DNA of 5,178 bases, taken from contig RFJS01000490.1 in the NCBI GenBank assembly GCA_003694825.1, forward strand, positions 1 through 5,178, written 5' to 3'. Positions 1 to 5,178 of this stretch are shown here, one piece after another. The position numbers and the translations under genes are program-made. Origin of the DNA: Verrucomicrobiota bacterium. GTDB taxonomy: Bacteria; Verrucomicrobiota; Verrucomicrobiia; Opitutales; Opitutaceae. The notes under the pieces are model-generated. The model ran no database searches. It was not told the DNA's origin and worked only from the letters and a program-made list of their open reading frames with translations. Position 1 is the stretch's first letter. Every line of letters begins with the position of its first letter.

Positions 1-11
1 GGGCGGGTCAT
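1..11 (-). CDS. 5' end of a divergent gene leaving the window (first codons only)
   Basis: Read on the minus strand, an ATG at 11-9 is followed by ACC CGC CC, giving Met-Thr-Arg-Pro before the window ends. The start is supported by a near-perfect Shine-Dalgarno sequence, AAAGGAG (complement of 17-23), five bases upstream of the ATG. This is the best ribosome binding site in the window. The ATG overlaps the stop of a short upstream ORF as ATGA (11-8), a layout typical of translational coupling. The product cannot be identified from four residues. It would be transcribed away from the pilin-like operon, so the two units would share the control region between them. The start is inferred from the RBS alone. 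Confidence 0.55.
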
Positions 12-72
12 GGTTTCTCCTTTGGTTGAGGTGGTTTTGGTTTACTCACCAAACCATCGGCCATGGCCCGCC
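2..72 (-). repeat. 12-bp inverted repeat pairing two start sites
   Basis: Bases 2-13 (GGCGGGTCATGG) are complementary to 61-72 (CCATGGCCCGCC) over 12 positions with a single exception, 8 against 66. That pair is A-C in minus-strand RNA and a G-U wobble in plus-strand RNA. In a minus-strand transcript one arm holds the RBS-proximal bases and ATG of the 18-codon ORF, and the other holds the ATG and first codons of the gene leaving the window. A smaller hairpin, TTTGGT (36-41) with ACCAAA (48-53), lies in the loop. Such a fold could limit initiation at both starts, but this is inference from base pairing only. Confidence 0.4.
8..64 (-). CDS. 18-codon upstream ORF or leader peptide, Pro/Lys-rich, coupled to the next gene
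   Basis: On the minus strand, ATG at 64-62 opens a frame of 18 codons ending in TGA at 10-8; the peptide reads MADGLVSKPKPPQPKEKP. An AAGG-type Shine-Dalgarno lies six bases before the ATG, in AAAAAGGCGGGCC. The stop overlaps the start of the following gene as ATGA, and that gene's AAAGGAG lies inside the Lys-Glu codons of the peptide. The frame is closed by a TAG about a dozen codons upstream of the ATG, so this is not the tail of a long gene. It could be a regulatory leader peptide, a small protein, or chance. No known family was recognised. The RBS and the stop-start overlap favour translation; the short length argues for caution. Confidence 0.35.
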   Translation of the reverse strand: MADGLVSKPKPPQPKEKP

Positions 73-171
73 TTTTTGCTGAATTTTCCGGACACTACCT
101 CGCCCCCTTGCTCGTTCATCCTACAGCCCGGGCCTTCGAATCCGTAGATACCCAGAGAGCGTATAGGGTAG
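65..171. promoter_or_regulatory. Divergent intergenic control region
   Basis: This stretch lies between the minus-strand start sites and the first pilin-like gene, so promoters for both directions should fall here. No convincing -35/-10 pair is visible for either strand. The most AT-rich spots are around 73-88 (TTTTTGCTGAATTTTCC) and a TATAGG at 162-167 just before the pilin ATG. If TATAGG were a -10 box, transcription would begin at or after the assigned ATG, which would favour a later start codon. A perfect 10-base palindrome, GGCCATGGCC, lies at 59-68, but it is part of the inverted repeat at the left edge. Assigned by position, not by motif. Confidence 0.35.
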
Positions 172-831
172 ATGCCAGATCCGCAAACCCTCGGACTGCC
201 AATGTTTTTTGCTGCCAGACCAACCGTGAGAGGCGAACCAGCTGGACCGAACACCAGCGGGGCGTCGCCGCGCATAGGCGGGTTTACCATCGTGGAGGTC
301 GTCTTTGCTGTCGGCATCTTCGGACTTTGCGGGCTCGGCATCGCGTCCGCCTTTCTCCAGAGCCGTCGCATCGCGGAGAGCAATGTTTTCGAAACCACCG
401 CGCTGACGGTCGCCCAGGGATTCCTCGAACAGATCAAAGCGATGGATTACGCCGTGATCGAAGCAGCCGTGGCCGACCCGACCAACAACAAGCTCCCCAC
501 ACTCGGCATCGCCCACGACGGGCTCGGAGGCACCAATGTTGTCCCCGAACCCATCGCGGTCGGCCAAAAGAATGCGGTGGGCATTTTCGAGGGGACCACG
601 CACCGCGGCATCCTGATCGACCTGCAACGCGACAAGTTCGGGAAGGCCACGATTCCCCGCTACATGAAGATGTGGGTCACGCCGACCCTGACTGACCTAC
701 TTGCGATCGAGAACCGACGCTGTATCGAGGTTTCCCTTCTATTCGAATGGGAAGCCCGCGACCTCGCCGGCAACGCCGTCCCACGTCAGCGAACGGTGCG
801 CATCGTTTCCTCCAATGTCCCAACCTACTGA
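172..831 (+). CDS. PilV/GspI-like prepilin with class III signal
   Basis: A 219-residue type IV pilin-like protein, probably a minor pilin or pseudopilin anchored in the inner membrane until assembled. The N-terminal signature is clear: a leader ending in Gly36-Gly37, then FTIVEVVFAVGIFGLCGLG. Prepilin peptidase would cut before Phe38, leaving Glu42 at the essential +5 position, followed by a hydrophobic helix (about 38-60). The body ends with a strand-like Ile-Glu-Val-Ser-Leu-Leu-Phe-Glu-Trp stretch and a Gln-Arg-Thr-Val-Arg-Ile-Val tail, as in many PilV/GspI-type proteins. The ATG directly follows an in-frame TAG (169-171) with only AGGG (165-168) close by. The resulting 37-residue leader is long, so ATG 202 or GTG 226 (19-residue leader) are alternatives. 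It is the first gene of the cassette and overlaps the next by 17 nt. Family assignment is firm; the exact pilin subtype is inferred. Confidence 0.85.
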   Translation: MPDPQTLGLPMFFAARPTVRGEPAGPNTSGASPRIGGFTIVEVVFAVGIFGLCGLGIASAFLQSRRIAESNVFETTALTVAQGFLEQIKAMDYAVIEAAVADPTNNKLPTLGIAHDGLGGTNVVPEPIAVGQKNAVGIFEGTTHRGILIDLQRDKFGKATIPRYMKMWVTPTLTDLLAIENRRCIEVSLLFEWEARDLAGNAVPRQRTVRIVSSNVPTY

Positions 832-1477
832 ATTCAGAAGGAAAAGCCGGGCCGGGCTGTCGCTGCCCGAAACCATGGTCGCACTGTTCGTCGCCTCCCT
901 CGTGACCATGGGCGTGCTCTCTGCATTCGTCTTCACATCCCGAGGCCTGTTCGTGTCGGAGCAGCGCATCAACATCAACGAAGACATCCGAGAGCTGACC
1001 AGCGAAATGACCCGGGCCGCGCGCCAGGCAAACGCATTTGTGCTCTACAAATCCTTCACCACGGCCGACCGGGACACGATTGCAGATCGCCTGCACCACG
1101 GGGAATCCGGTGACTTCATCGTGTTTGTCACGCTCGACACCACGACAACCGTGAGCGGCAAGTACCCGATCAGCCGACTTGTCGGCTACTACCGTTCGCC
1201 GGACAACCCGTCGGACGAGGAAAGCACGGGGCCCGTCAGGCGCTTTGATGTCTCCTTCTCCACCCCGTCCTCGGCTTCTCTTGAGTCGTTGATTCCCGCC
1301 TCCAGCACGAGTGCGTCCCATCGCGAGATCGTGCAGATTTCCCGAGGGCTCGCTGACGGTAAGCTGTTCTACAACTACCGGGATCGCAGCGCCGTTGTAA
1401 ACGGACAGATCTATCACGGAAACAAGGCGAAGGAAGTGACGGACACCTACAATTTCACCGTTTCTCCGCGCAGCTGA
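815..1477 (+). CDS. PilW/GspJ-like prepilin
   Basis: A 220-residue prepilin-like protein. A short basic leader (residues 1-14, with Arg8, Arg9, Lys10 and Arg12) ends in Gly14. It is followed by LSLPETMVALFVASLVTMGV, placing the cut before Leu15 and Glu19 at +5; residues 15-38 form the usual hydrophobic helix. The +1 residue is Leu rather than the common Phe. After the helix come an amphipathic stretch with Glu-Asp-Ile-Arg-Glu-Leu and Thr-Arg-Ala-Ala-Arg-Gln (typical of PilW/GspJ, which follow the helix with 'l..em.raar'), a GDFIVFVT strand (99-106) and LVGYYR (122-127). The frame extends upstream to 701, but starting at ATG 815 gives a normal leader length and overlaps the previous stop by only 17 nt, so that start was chosen. 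No clear Shine-Dalgarno precedes it, consistent with translational coupling. Likely a minor component of the same pilus-like complex. Confidence 0.82.
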   Translation: MSQPTEFRRKSRAGLSLPETMVALFVASLVTMGVLSAFVFTSRGLFVSEQRININEDIRELTSEMTRAARQANAFVLYKSFTTADRDTIADRLHHGESGDFIVFVTLDTTTTVSGKYPISRLVGYYRSPDNPSDEESTGPVRRFDVSFSTPSSASLESLIPASSTSASHREIVQISRGLADGKLFYNYRDRSAVVNGQIYHGNKAKEVTDTYNFTVSPRS

Positions 1478-1479
1478 TC

Positions 1480-3663
1480 ATGAAAGTGGATACACATTTC
1501 AGGAACCCTAGAAAAGGCGGCGCACTGATCACCGTCATCATCCTGTGCACGGTCCTGCTGCTGATCATTGCCTCCCTGCTCAAGAGCGCGCACAACGCCA
1601 AACTCATCAACCATCGCCAGGCTCTCTGGCTCGAGGCGAAAAATGCCGCCGAGAGCGCAGTCGAATATGGGCTTGCCGATCTCGCCAGACGACTGAACGA
1701 GCACGCCTCGCTGCCAAGGAATGAGATGGCCCCGGGCGTGCGTCCTTTGACCCTGCCTGCCTCCGCGTCCACGTTTCTCAACTACGGGCACGTTTCGGTC
1801 AGTGATGTGAAGGTTGTCGGCGGCCCGGTTAACGCGGCGACGGTTCGATACATCGATCCGGACGATGTGGCCAATGCCTTCGACCCGCTCAAGGGAACGA
1901 CACCGGTCATACGCGAAATCGAGATCTATGGCACAGCCAAGGCGACATCACCACACCGAGGGGGCGACGTCACCGCGTATTGCATGGAGCGGCTGCAGGT
2001 CCGCGACAGCGCGCTGTTTTCTCATGCCATCTTCTACAACATGGACCTCGAGTTCAGTCCGGGGCCGACCATGGACATTACCGGGCCGGTCCATACCAAC
2101 AACGACCTCTACATGTCGGCCAAGAGGAAGCTCTACTTTCACGCGTCCCTGACGGCCGCAGGGAAAGTCTACCGCGAGACGAAAACCTCCCCGGGCTCCG
2201 AGCAGGGGGGCGACATCTACGCCCACGACTCCTCTTCAAACTGGGTCGACTGGCCGGCGGACAGAGACTCGAACTACCCGGACTGGGAGGGATACGCGGC
2301 AAACCGGTGGGATGGCAACGTTCAGACCGCCGTTCACAGCGTCAGGCAACTCAACCCGGCCGGCCTGCCACCCTACATCCCTGACGACCCCGGCACGACG
2401 GCCGACGAGCGCCGGAACTATGGGTACAGCCTGATCGAACCGCAACTCGGCACTTCAATTGCCTTCGACAAAGACACCAAGGGTGAGCTGGTGGAATCCC
2501 AGAAGTTCTCTGCCCGCGCTGGCTTAATCATCCGGGTCACCGGTATCACGCAACCCGATGGATGGAAACTCTTCCGCTACCAGACCCCAGACCCCAACTC
2601 GCCCGTCTCCACCCAGCCGACCGGAAACAACCTTCCTGTCCGCGACAACTCGACCGGACTGCCCGTCGAGATCGAAATTCCCCAGACCCCGGAACTTCGC
2701 GACATCATCGTCAATGAAGCGTATTCGGAAGATGCCAGTGGCGTGCAGTCCGGACTCTACGATCGCCGGGAGGGCTCCAAGGTGCCCGAGGACGGAAAGA
2801 AGCATCTTGTAATCATCGACATCGAAAAGCTGCGAAAAACGCTGGACGACCACGTCGGCGGTTACGCCAGCAGCCACGATGGGAAAGCCGCGTGGGGCGG
2901 AAACTATGAGCCGGAAAAGCACTTCAATGGACTCATCTACGTGGAGATGCCGTTGGTCACTCCTCGCGGCTCGGTCTCCCACACCAGCCGGGCCGACAAG
3001 ATTCGTGTTTCGAAAAAGAAATACGCCCTGTTTCTGAAGAACGGCATGGATGTTCCCAATCCTTCGTGGAATCCGGCCAACGGTCGCGAGGCCGGATTCA
3101 CCATCGCCACCAATGGTCCGGTGTATGTTCACGGACACTACAACTCCGATGGCAACGAGGGCACAGGATCCTCGAGCAATCCGGATGCGAAACCTTCAGA
3201 CAAGGCCGAGGTTCCTGCTGCGATCATCGGCGACGCCATCACCGTGCTCTCGAAAAATTTTGACAAGAAAAAGAGTAAGCTCGCTCCGGGTGTAGCGACC
3301 TTCAACGAAGTTTCGGCGGCCCTGGTCGCCGGCCAGGCGGTCAGTATTCCCGGCACCGATCACTCCAGCGGCGGCGTGCATAATTTTCCACGGCTTCTTG
3401 AGTCGTGGCACGGTCGGAAACTTCGCTATCGTGGTTCGATGGTCGCTCTTTACGAGAGCGAGGTTAACGACGAGCCCATGTGGCTGAACGGCCTGTTCAA
3501 GAGCTGGTACGGCGCGCCCGAACGCGATTTCGGTTTCCATCAGTTTTTCAATGCCGCCAACTTTCCGCCCGGCACACCTTACGTGCGCGACCTGCGTCGG
3601 GTCGATTTCCGCGATCTGACAAAACAGGAGTACGAAACCGCGATCGCCAATCTCTCGTATTGA
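1480..3663 (+). CDS. Large PilX/GspK-like minor pilin protein (727 aa)
   Basis: The N-terminus has a short basic leader with Arg11-Lys12-Gly13-Gly14, then a hydrophobic helix (about 15-34, ALITVIILCTVLLLIIASLL) and the segment KNAAESAVEYGLADL. This is the PilX N-terminal pattern, which lacks Glu at +5 (Val19 here). The rest is far longer than classical PilX (about 200 residues). Conserved-looking blocks are HAIFYNMDLEF (182-192) leading into GPTMDITGPVHTNNDLYM (195-212), FTIATNGPVYVHGHYN (540-555), PAAIIGDAITVLSKNF (579-594), GGVHNFPRLLESW (631-643) and RGSMVALYESE (651-661). The G-P-V-H-T-N and N-G-P-V-Y-x-x-G blocks suggest repeated beta-strand, possibly beta-helical, surface structure. I recognise this style from large verrucomicrobial PilX-type proteins, some of which sit in prepilin cassettes (compare the 'Verru_Chthon cassette' families), but cannot assign a named family. 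ATG 1480 lies 2 nt after the previous stop. Probably a tip or adhesin-like component; function is inferred. Confidence 0.8.
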   Translation: MKVDTHFRNPRKGGALITVIILCTVLLLIIASLLKSAHNAKLINHRQALWLEAKNAAESAVEYGLADLARRLNEHASLPRNEMAPGVRPLTLPASASTFLNYGHVSVSDVKVVGGPVNAATVRYIDPDDVANAFDPLKGTTPVIREIEIYGTAKATSPHRGGDVTAYCMERLQVRDSALFSHAIFYNMDLEFSPGPTMDITGPVHTNNDLYMSAKRKLYFHASLTAAGKVYRETKTSPGSEQGGDIYAHDSSSNWVDWPADRDSNYPDWEGYAANRWDGNVQTAVHSVRQLNPAGLPPYIPDDPGTTADERRNYGYSLIEPQLGTSIAFDKDTKGELVESQKFSARAGLIIRVTGITQPDGWKLFRYQTPDPNSPVSTQPTGNNLPVRDNSTGLPVEIEIPQTPELRDIIVNEAYSEDASGVQSGLYDRREGSKVPEDGKKHLVIIDIEKLRKTLDDHVGGYASSHDGKAAWGGNYEPEKHFNGLIYVEMPLVTPRGSVSHTSRADKIRVSKKKYALFLKNGMDVPNPSWNPANGREAGFTIATNGPVYVHGHYNSDGNEGTGSSSNPDAKPSDKAEVPAAIIGDAITVLSKNFDKKKSKLAPGVATFNEVSAALVAGQAVSIPGTDHSSGGVHNFPRLLESWHGRKLRYRGSMVALYESEVNDEPMWLNGLFKSWYGAPERDFGFHQFFNAANFPPGTPYVRDLRRVDFRDLTKQEYETAIANLSY

Positions 3664-3699
3664 GCCGGAATAATTTAGTTGAAAGCAGCTGCCGACGTA

Positions 3700-3798
3700 A
3701 TGAGGCGGTTCGCGTTGTGTTTTCTGATTTCAGGCCTCGTCGCCGTCTCAATACGTGCCGAAAGAACGCACGGTCCAGGGCGCGACCAAGGTCGCTGA
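3700..3798 (+). CDS. Possible signal-peptide-like micro-ORF or gene remnant
   Basis: ATG at 3700 opens a 32-residue frame whose first 20 residues, MRRFALCFLISGLVAVSIRA, form a textbook secretion signal. It has two basic residues, a hydrophobic core, and Ile-Arg-Ala before a possible signal peptidase I cut ahead of Glu21. The mature part would be only 12 residues and Arg/Gly-rich. Shifting by one base at about 3749 gives QYVPKERTVQGATKVADLP, which reads like a natural mature N-terminus. This suggests an exported-protein gene broken by a frameshift and then truncated. No good Shine-Dalgarno is seen. It lies 36 bases after the pilin-like operon on the same strand. It may equally be chance; no family was recognised. 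Confidence 0.25.
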   Translation: MRRFALCFLISGLVAVSIRAERTHGPGRDQGR

Positions 3799-3816
3799 CC
3801 TACCGCGACGGTTTTT
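3789..3816 (+). terminator. Weak candidate terminator after the pilin-like operon
   Basis: A 5-bp hairpin with a 3-nt loop (3789-3801) is followed at once by a 4-bp GC-containing hairpin (3802-3812) and a run of T ending at 3816. The order, stem then T run, is right for rho-independent termination on the plus strand. The stems are short, the T run has only five bases, and it lies about 130 bases beyond the last stop codon. It would also fall across the end of the micro-ORF. Confidence 0.25.
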
Positions 3817-3924
3817 GAGGTTTCGCCGTAGGCGAGTGTGCTTGCACGCGCCCCTCTGACGTTTCGACATCTCACTTGCGTTGTCCGAGTCGTTGCGGCT
3901 TTGGGCGCGTCGAAGGCGACCAGT

Positions 3925-5178
3925 TTATATATGAATGGCCTCGCCGTGGGTGTCGGCGGCCGCCTCCGCTAGGGCTTCGCTCAAGGTCGGGTGGGCATGA
4001 ATCGTCCGATGAATCTCATCGATCGTGCCCTCCATCTCCATGGCGAGGCAGTATTCGGTAATCAGCTCGGTCGCTTCCGGCCCGATGATGTGCACGCCGA
4101 GGATCTCGCCGGTTTTCTCCTCGCTGATCACCTTCACGAAGCCTTCCGCGTCGCCTGATGCCACTGCCTTGCCGGAGGCCGTGAACGGAAACTTGCCCAC
4201 CTTGTAGGCGATCCCCTGCTCTTTCACCTTCTTTTCGGTCGGGCCGGTGCTGGCGACCTGCGGCAGGCAATAGGTGCATCCAGGGAAATTCTTCACCCGT
4301 TTCGGGGTACCGGCACCAAACATACCGTTCACGGCATTGACCGCCTCAAACGTCGCTACGTGGGCCAGCCAGGGCGGTCCGATGATGTCGCCGGCCGCGT
4401 AGACGCCCGGGACGTTGGTCTGGTAATTGTCGTCGACAACGAGATAGCCGCGGTCTGTCTTCAGATTCACCCGTGATGAAACCGCACCCTCGAGGTTGGC
4501 GGTCACGCCGATGGCAAAGAGCACGGCTTCGGCCGATAGGGTTTCCTTCTTTTCGCCCTTCGAGATCTCGAGCTTCACGCCCTTTTTCCCGACGTTGACG
4601 TTTTCGACCTTCACGCCGACGTGCTGGGCGACGCCCTGTTTCTTGAAAGCCCGGGCCAGGGCCTGCGCGATTTCCTCGTCCTCGACCGGCAGCAACTGCG
4701 GGAGCATTTCGACGACAGTCACCTCGGTGCCGAAGGCGTTGAGAAAATAGGCGAACTCGATGCCAATCGCGCCGGCGCCGACGATGATGATCGACTTCGG
4801 TTGCTTTTTCATCGCGAGGGCCTCGCGCGAGGTAAACACCCGCTCGCCATCTGCCGGGACCCCCGGAAACTGCCGGGCTTTGCAGCCGGTAGCCAGGAGC
4901 ACGTTGTCCGCCTTGAGGAAACGGCCTTTCGCCGGCCCATCGGTAATCTCGACCATGCCCGGAACACTCAGCATGCCCTTCCCGACGACATACTCGACCT
5001 TGTTCTTCTTGAACAGAAACTCGATACCCTTCGCCATCTGGTCGGCCACCCCACGGGAGCGGCCGATGATCTTGCCGAAATCGTAGTCGACCTTGCCCAC
5101 GCTCAATCCGTAGGCGTCCGCCTTCTTGATCTTGCTGTAGAGTTCGGCGCTCTTGAGCAGGGCCTTGCTCGGGATGCA
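3925..5178 (-). CDS. lpdA: Dihydrolipoyl dehydrogenase (E3), N-terminus cut by the window edge
   Basis: FAD-dependent enzyme that reoxidises dihydrolipoamide with NAD+ in pyruvate, 2-oxoglutarate and related dehydrogenase complexes or glycine cleavage; cytoplasmic. 417 codons are visible, about 50 residues short of full length. The fragment starts with CIPSKALL, so its first residue is the second cysteine of the CxxxxC redox disulfide; the first cysteine and the N-terminal FAD-binding GxGxxG lie beyond the edge. In fragment numbering, the ATG motif (LATGCKARQFPG) is at 95-106, the NAD-binding GAGAIG at 134-139 with the ribose-binding Glu at about 157, the second FAD motif GVYAAGDIIG at 258-267, and the dimer domain ends with HAHPTLSE, whose catalytic His396 and Glu401 are present. 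The open frame continues upstream of the TTG at 5106, so that codon is internal. CTYCLPQVAS (301-310) replaces the more usual YTxPEVA and adds a CxxC. It is convergent with the pilin-like operon and ends in TAA at 3927-3925. Confidence 0.95.
   Translation of the reverse strand, partial: CIPSKALLKSAELYSKIKKADAYGLSVGKVDYDFGKIIGRSRGVADQMAKGIEFLFKKNKVEYVVGKGMLSVPGMVEITDGPAKGRFLKADNVLLATGCKARQFPGVPADGERVFTSREALAMKKQPKSIIIVGAGAIGIEFAYFLNAFGTEVTVVEMLPQLLPVEDEEIAQALARAFKKQGVAQHVGVKVENVNVGKKGVKLEISKGEKKETLSAEAVLFAIGVTANLEGAVSSRVNLKTDRGYLVVDDNYQTNVPGVYAAGDIIGPPWLAHVATFEAVNAVNGMFGAGTPKRVKNFPGCTYCLPQVASTGPTEKKVKEQGIAYKVGKFPFTASGKAVASGDAEGFVKVISEEKTGEILGVHIIGPEATELITEYCLAMEMEGTIDEIHRTIHAHPTLSEALAEAAADTHGEAIHI

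Larger units (their letters stand above)
3664..3924. other. Gap between convergent genes with small hairpins
   Basis: This stretch separates the 3' end of the pilin-like operon from the 3' end of lpdA. Besides the micro-ORF it holds several short inverted repeats: AGGTC-GCT-GACCT (3789-3801), the overlapping GCGAC-CAAG-GTCGC (3782-3795), ACCG-CGA-CGGT (3802-3812), TCGCC-GTA-GGCGA (3823-3835) and GTCG-AAGG-CGAC (3909-3920). Only 3802-3812 is followed by a T run. Both operons should terminate here, but no strong rho-independent terminator is obvious for the minus strand. Confidence 0.5.

Noticed and set aside
1..77. Plus-strand intrinsic terminator made of 2-13 and 61-72 followed by TTTTT (73-77)
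   Set aside because: The arms pair well and a T run follows, but the loop is about 47 nt, and the same bases are better explained by minus-strand start sites with good Shine-Dalgarno sequences.
701..814. Upstream extension of the second prepilin gene to the ATG at 701
   Set aside because: It would overlap the first gene by 131 nt and give a 52-residue leader; ATG 815 gives a normal 14-residue basic leader.
677..1417. 246-codon minus-strand frame opposite the second prepilin gene
   Set aside because: Its translation is low-complexity Gly/Arg/His-rich, with no recognisable motif, and it mirrors a well-supported gene.
2524..3138. 204-codon minus-strand frame opposite the large PilX-like gene
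   Set aside because: It lies opposite conserved-looking blocks of the plus-strand protein; its translation has no recognised domain and there is no RBS or operon context.
3480..3818. 112-codon plus-strand frame running over the end of the PilX-like gene
   Set aside because: Arg-rich shadow translation overlapping a confident 3' end, with no motif.
3838..3847. GTGC-TT-GCAC inverted repeat as an operator or terminator
   Set aside because: The two-base loop and 4-bp arms are within chance expectation and no T run follows.
4496..5086. Plus-strand frames opposite lpdA (Ser/Thr/Pro-rich)
   Set aside because: Composition is that expected from the complement of a GC-rich gene, and lpdA is certain on the other strand.
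5104..5106. TTG at 5106-5104 as the start of lpdA
   Set aside because: The frame stays open to the window edge and encodes CIPSKALL and the following Lpd residues, so the TTG is an internal Leu codon.

Overview
The window looks like a chromosomal stretch of a GC-rich Gram-negative bacterium, most likely of the Verrucomicrobiota (Opitutales-like). That placement is an inference from protein style, mainly a very large PilX-like protein next to two prepilin-like partners. No rRNA or marker gene is present to confirm it.

Layout. At the extreme left (1-64) the minus strand carries the start of a gene that runs out of the window. It has a strong Shine-Dalgarno sequence, and its ATG overlaps the stop of an 18-codon upstream ORF. 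A control region (65-171) separates it from a divergent plus-strand operon of three tightly packed genes, 172-3663. These encode a PilV/GspI-like prepilin, a PilW/GspJ-like prepilin (17-nt overlap with the first) and a 727-residue PilX/GspK-like protein (2 nt further on). Bases 3664-3924 are an intergenic gap between convergent genes; it contains small hairpins and a short signal-peptide-like ORF. From 3925 to the right edge the minus strand encodes dihydrolipoyl dehydrogenase (lpdA). It is cut by the window edge exactly at the second redox-active cysteine.

How the genes fit together. The first two pilin-cassette proteins carry a prepilin peptidase site with Glu at +5. The third has a similar short leader and hydrophobic helix but no Glu5, the pattern expected of a pseudopilin or minor-pilin tip complex. 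Assembly and secretion genes (ATPase, platform protein, peptidase, secretin) are not in the window, so this is a satellite cassette that would depend on a core machine encoded elsewhere. The Lpd is a central-metabolism enzyme (E3 subunit of 2-oxoacid dehydrogenase complexes) with no evident link to the pilins. No mobile element, CRISPR array, tRNA or rRNA was seen. The most unusual points are the paired start sites at the left edge, the large PilX-like protein, and the signal-peptide-like remnant in the gap.
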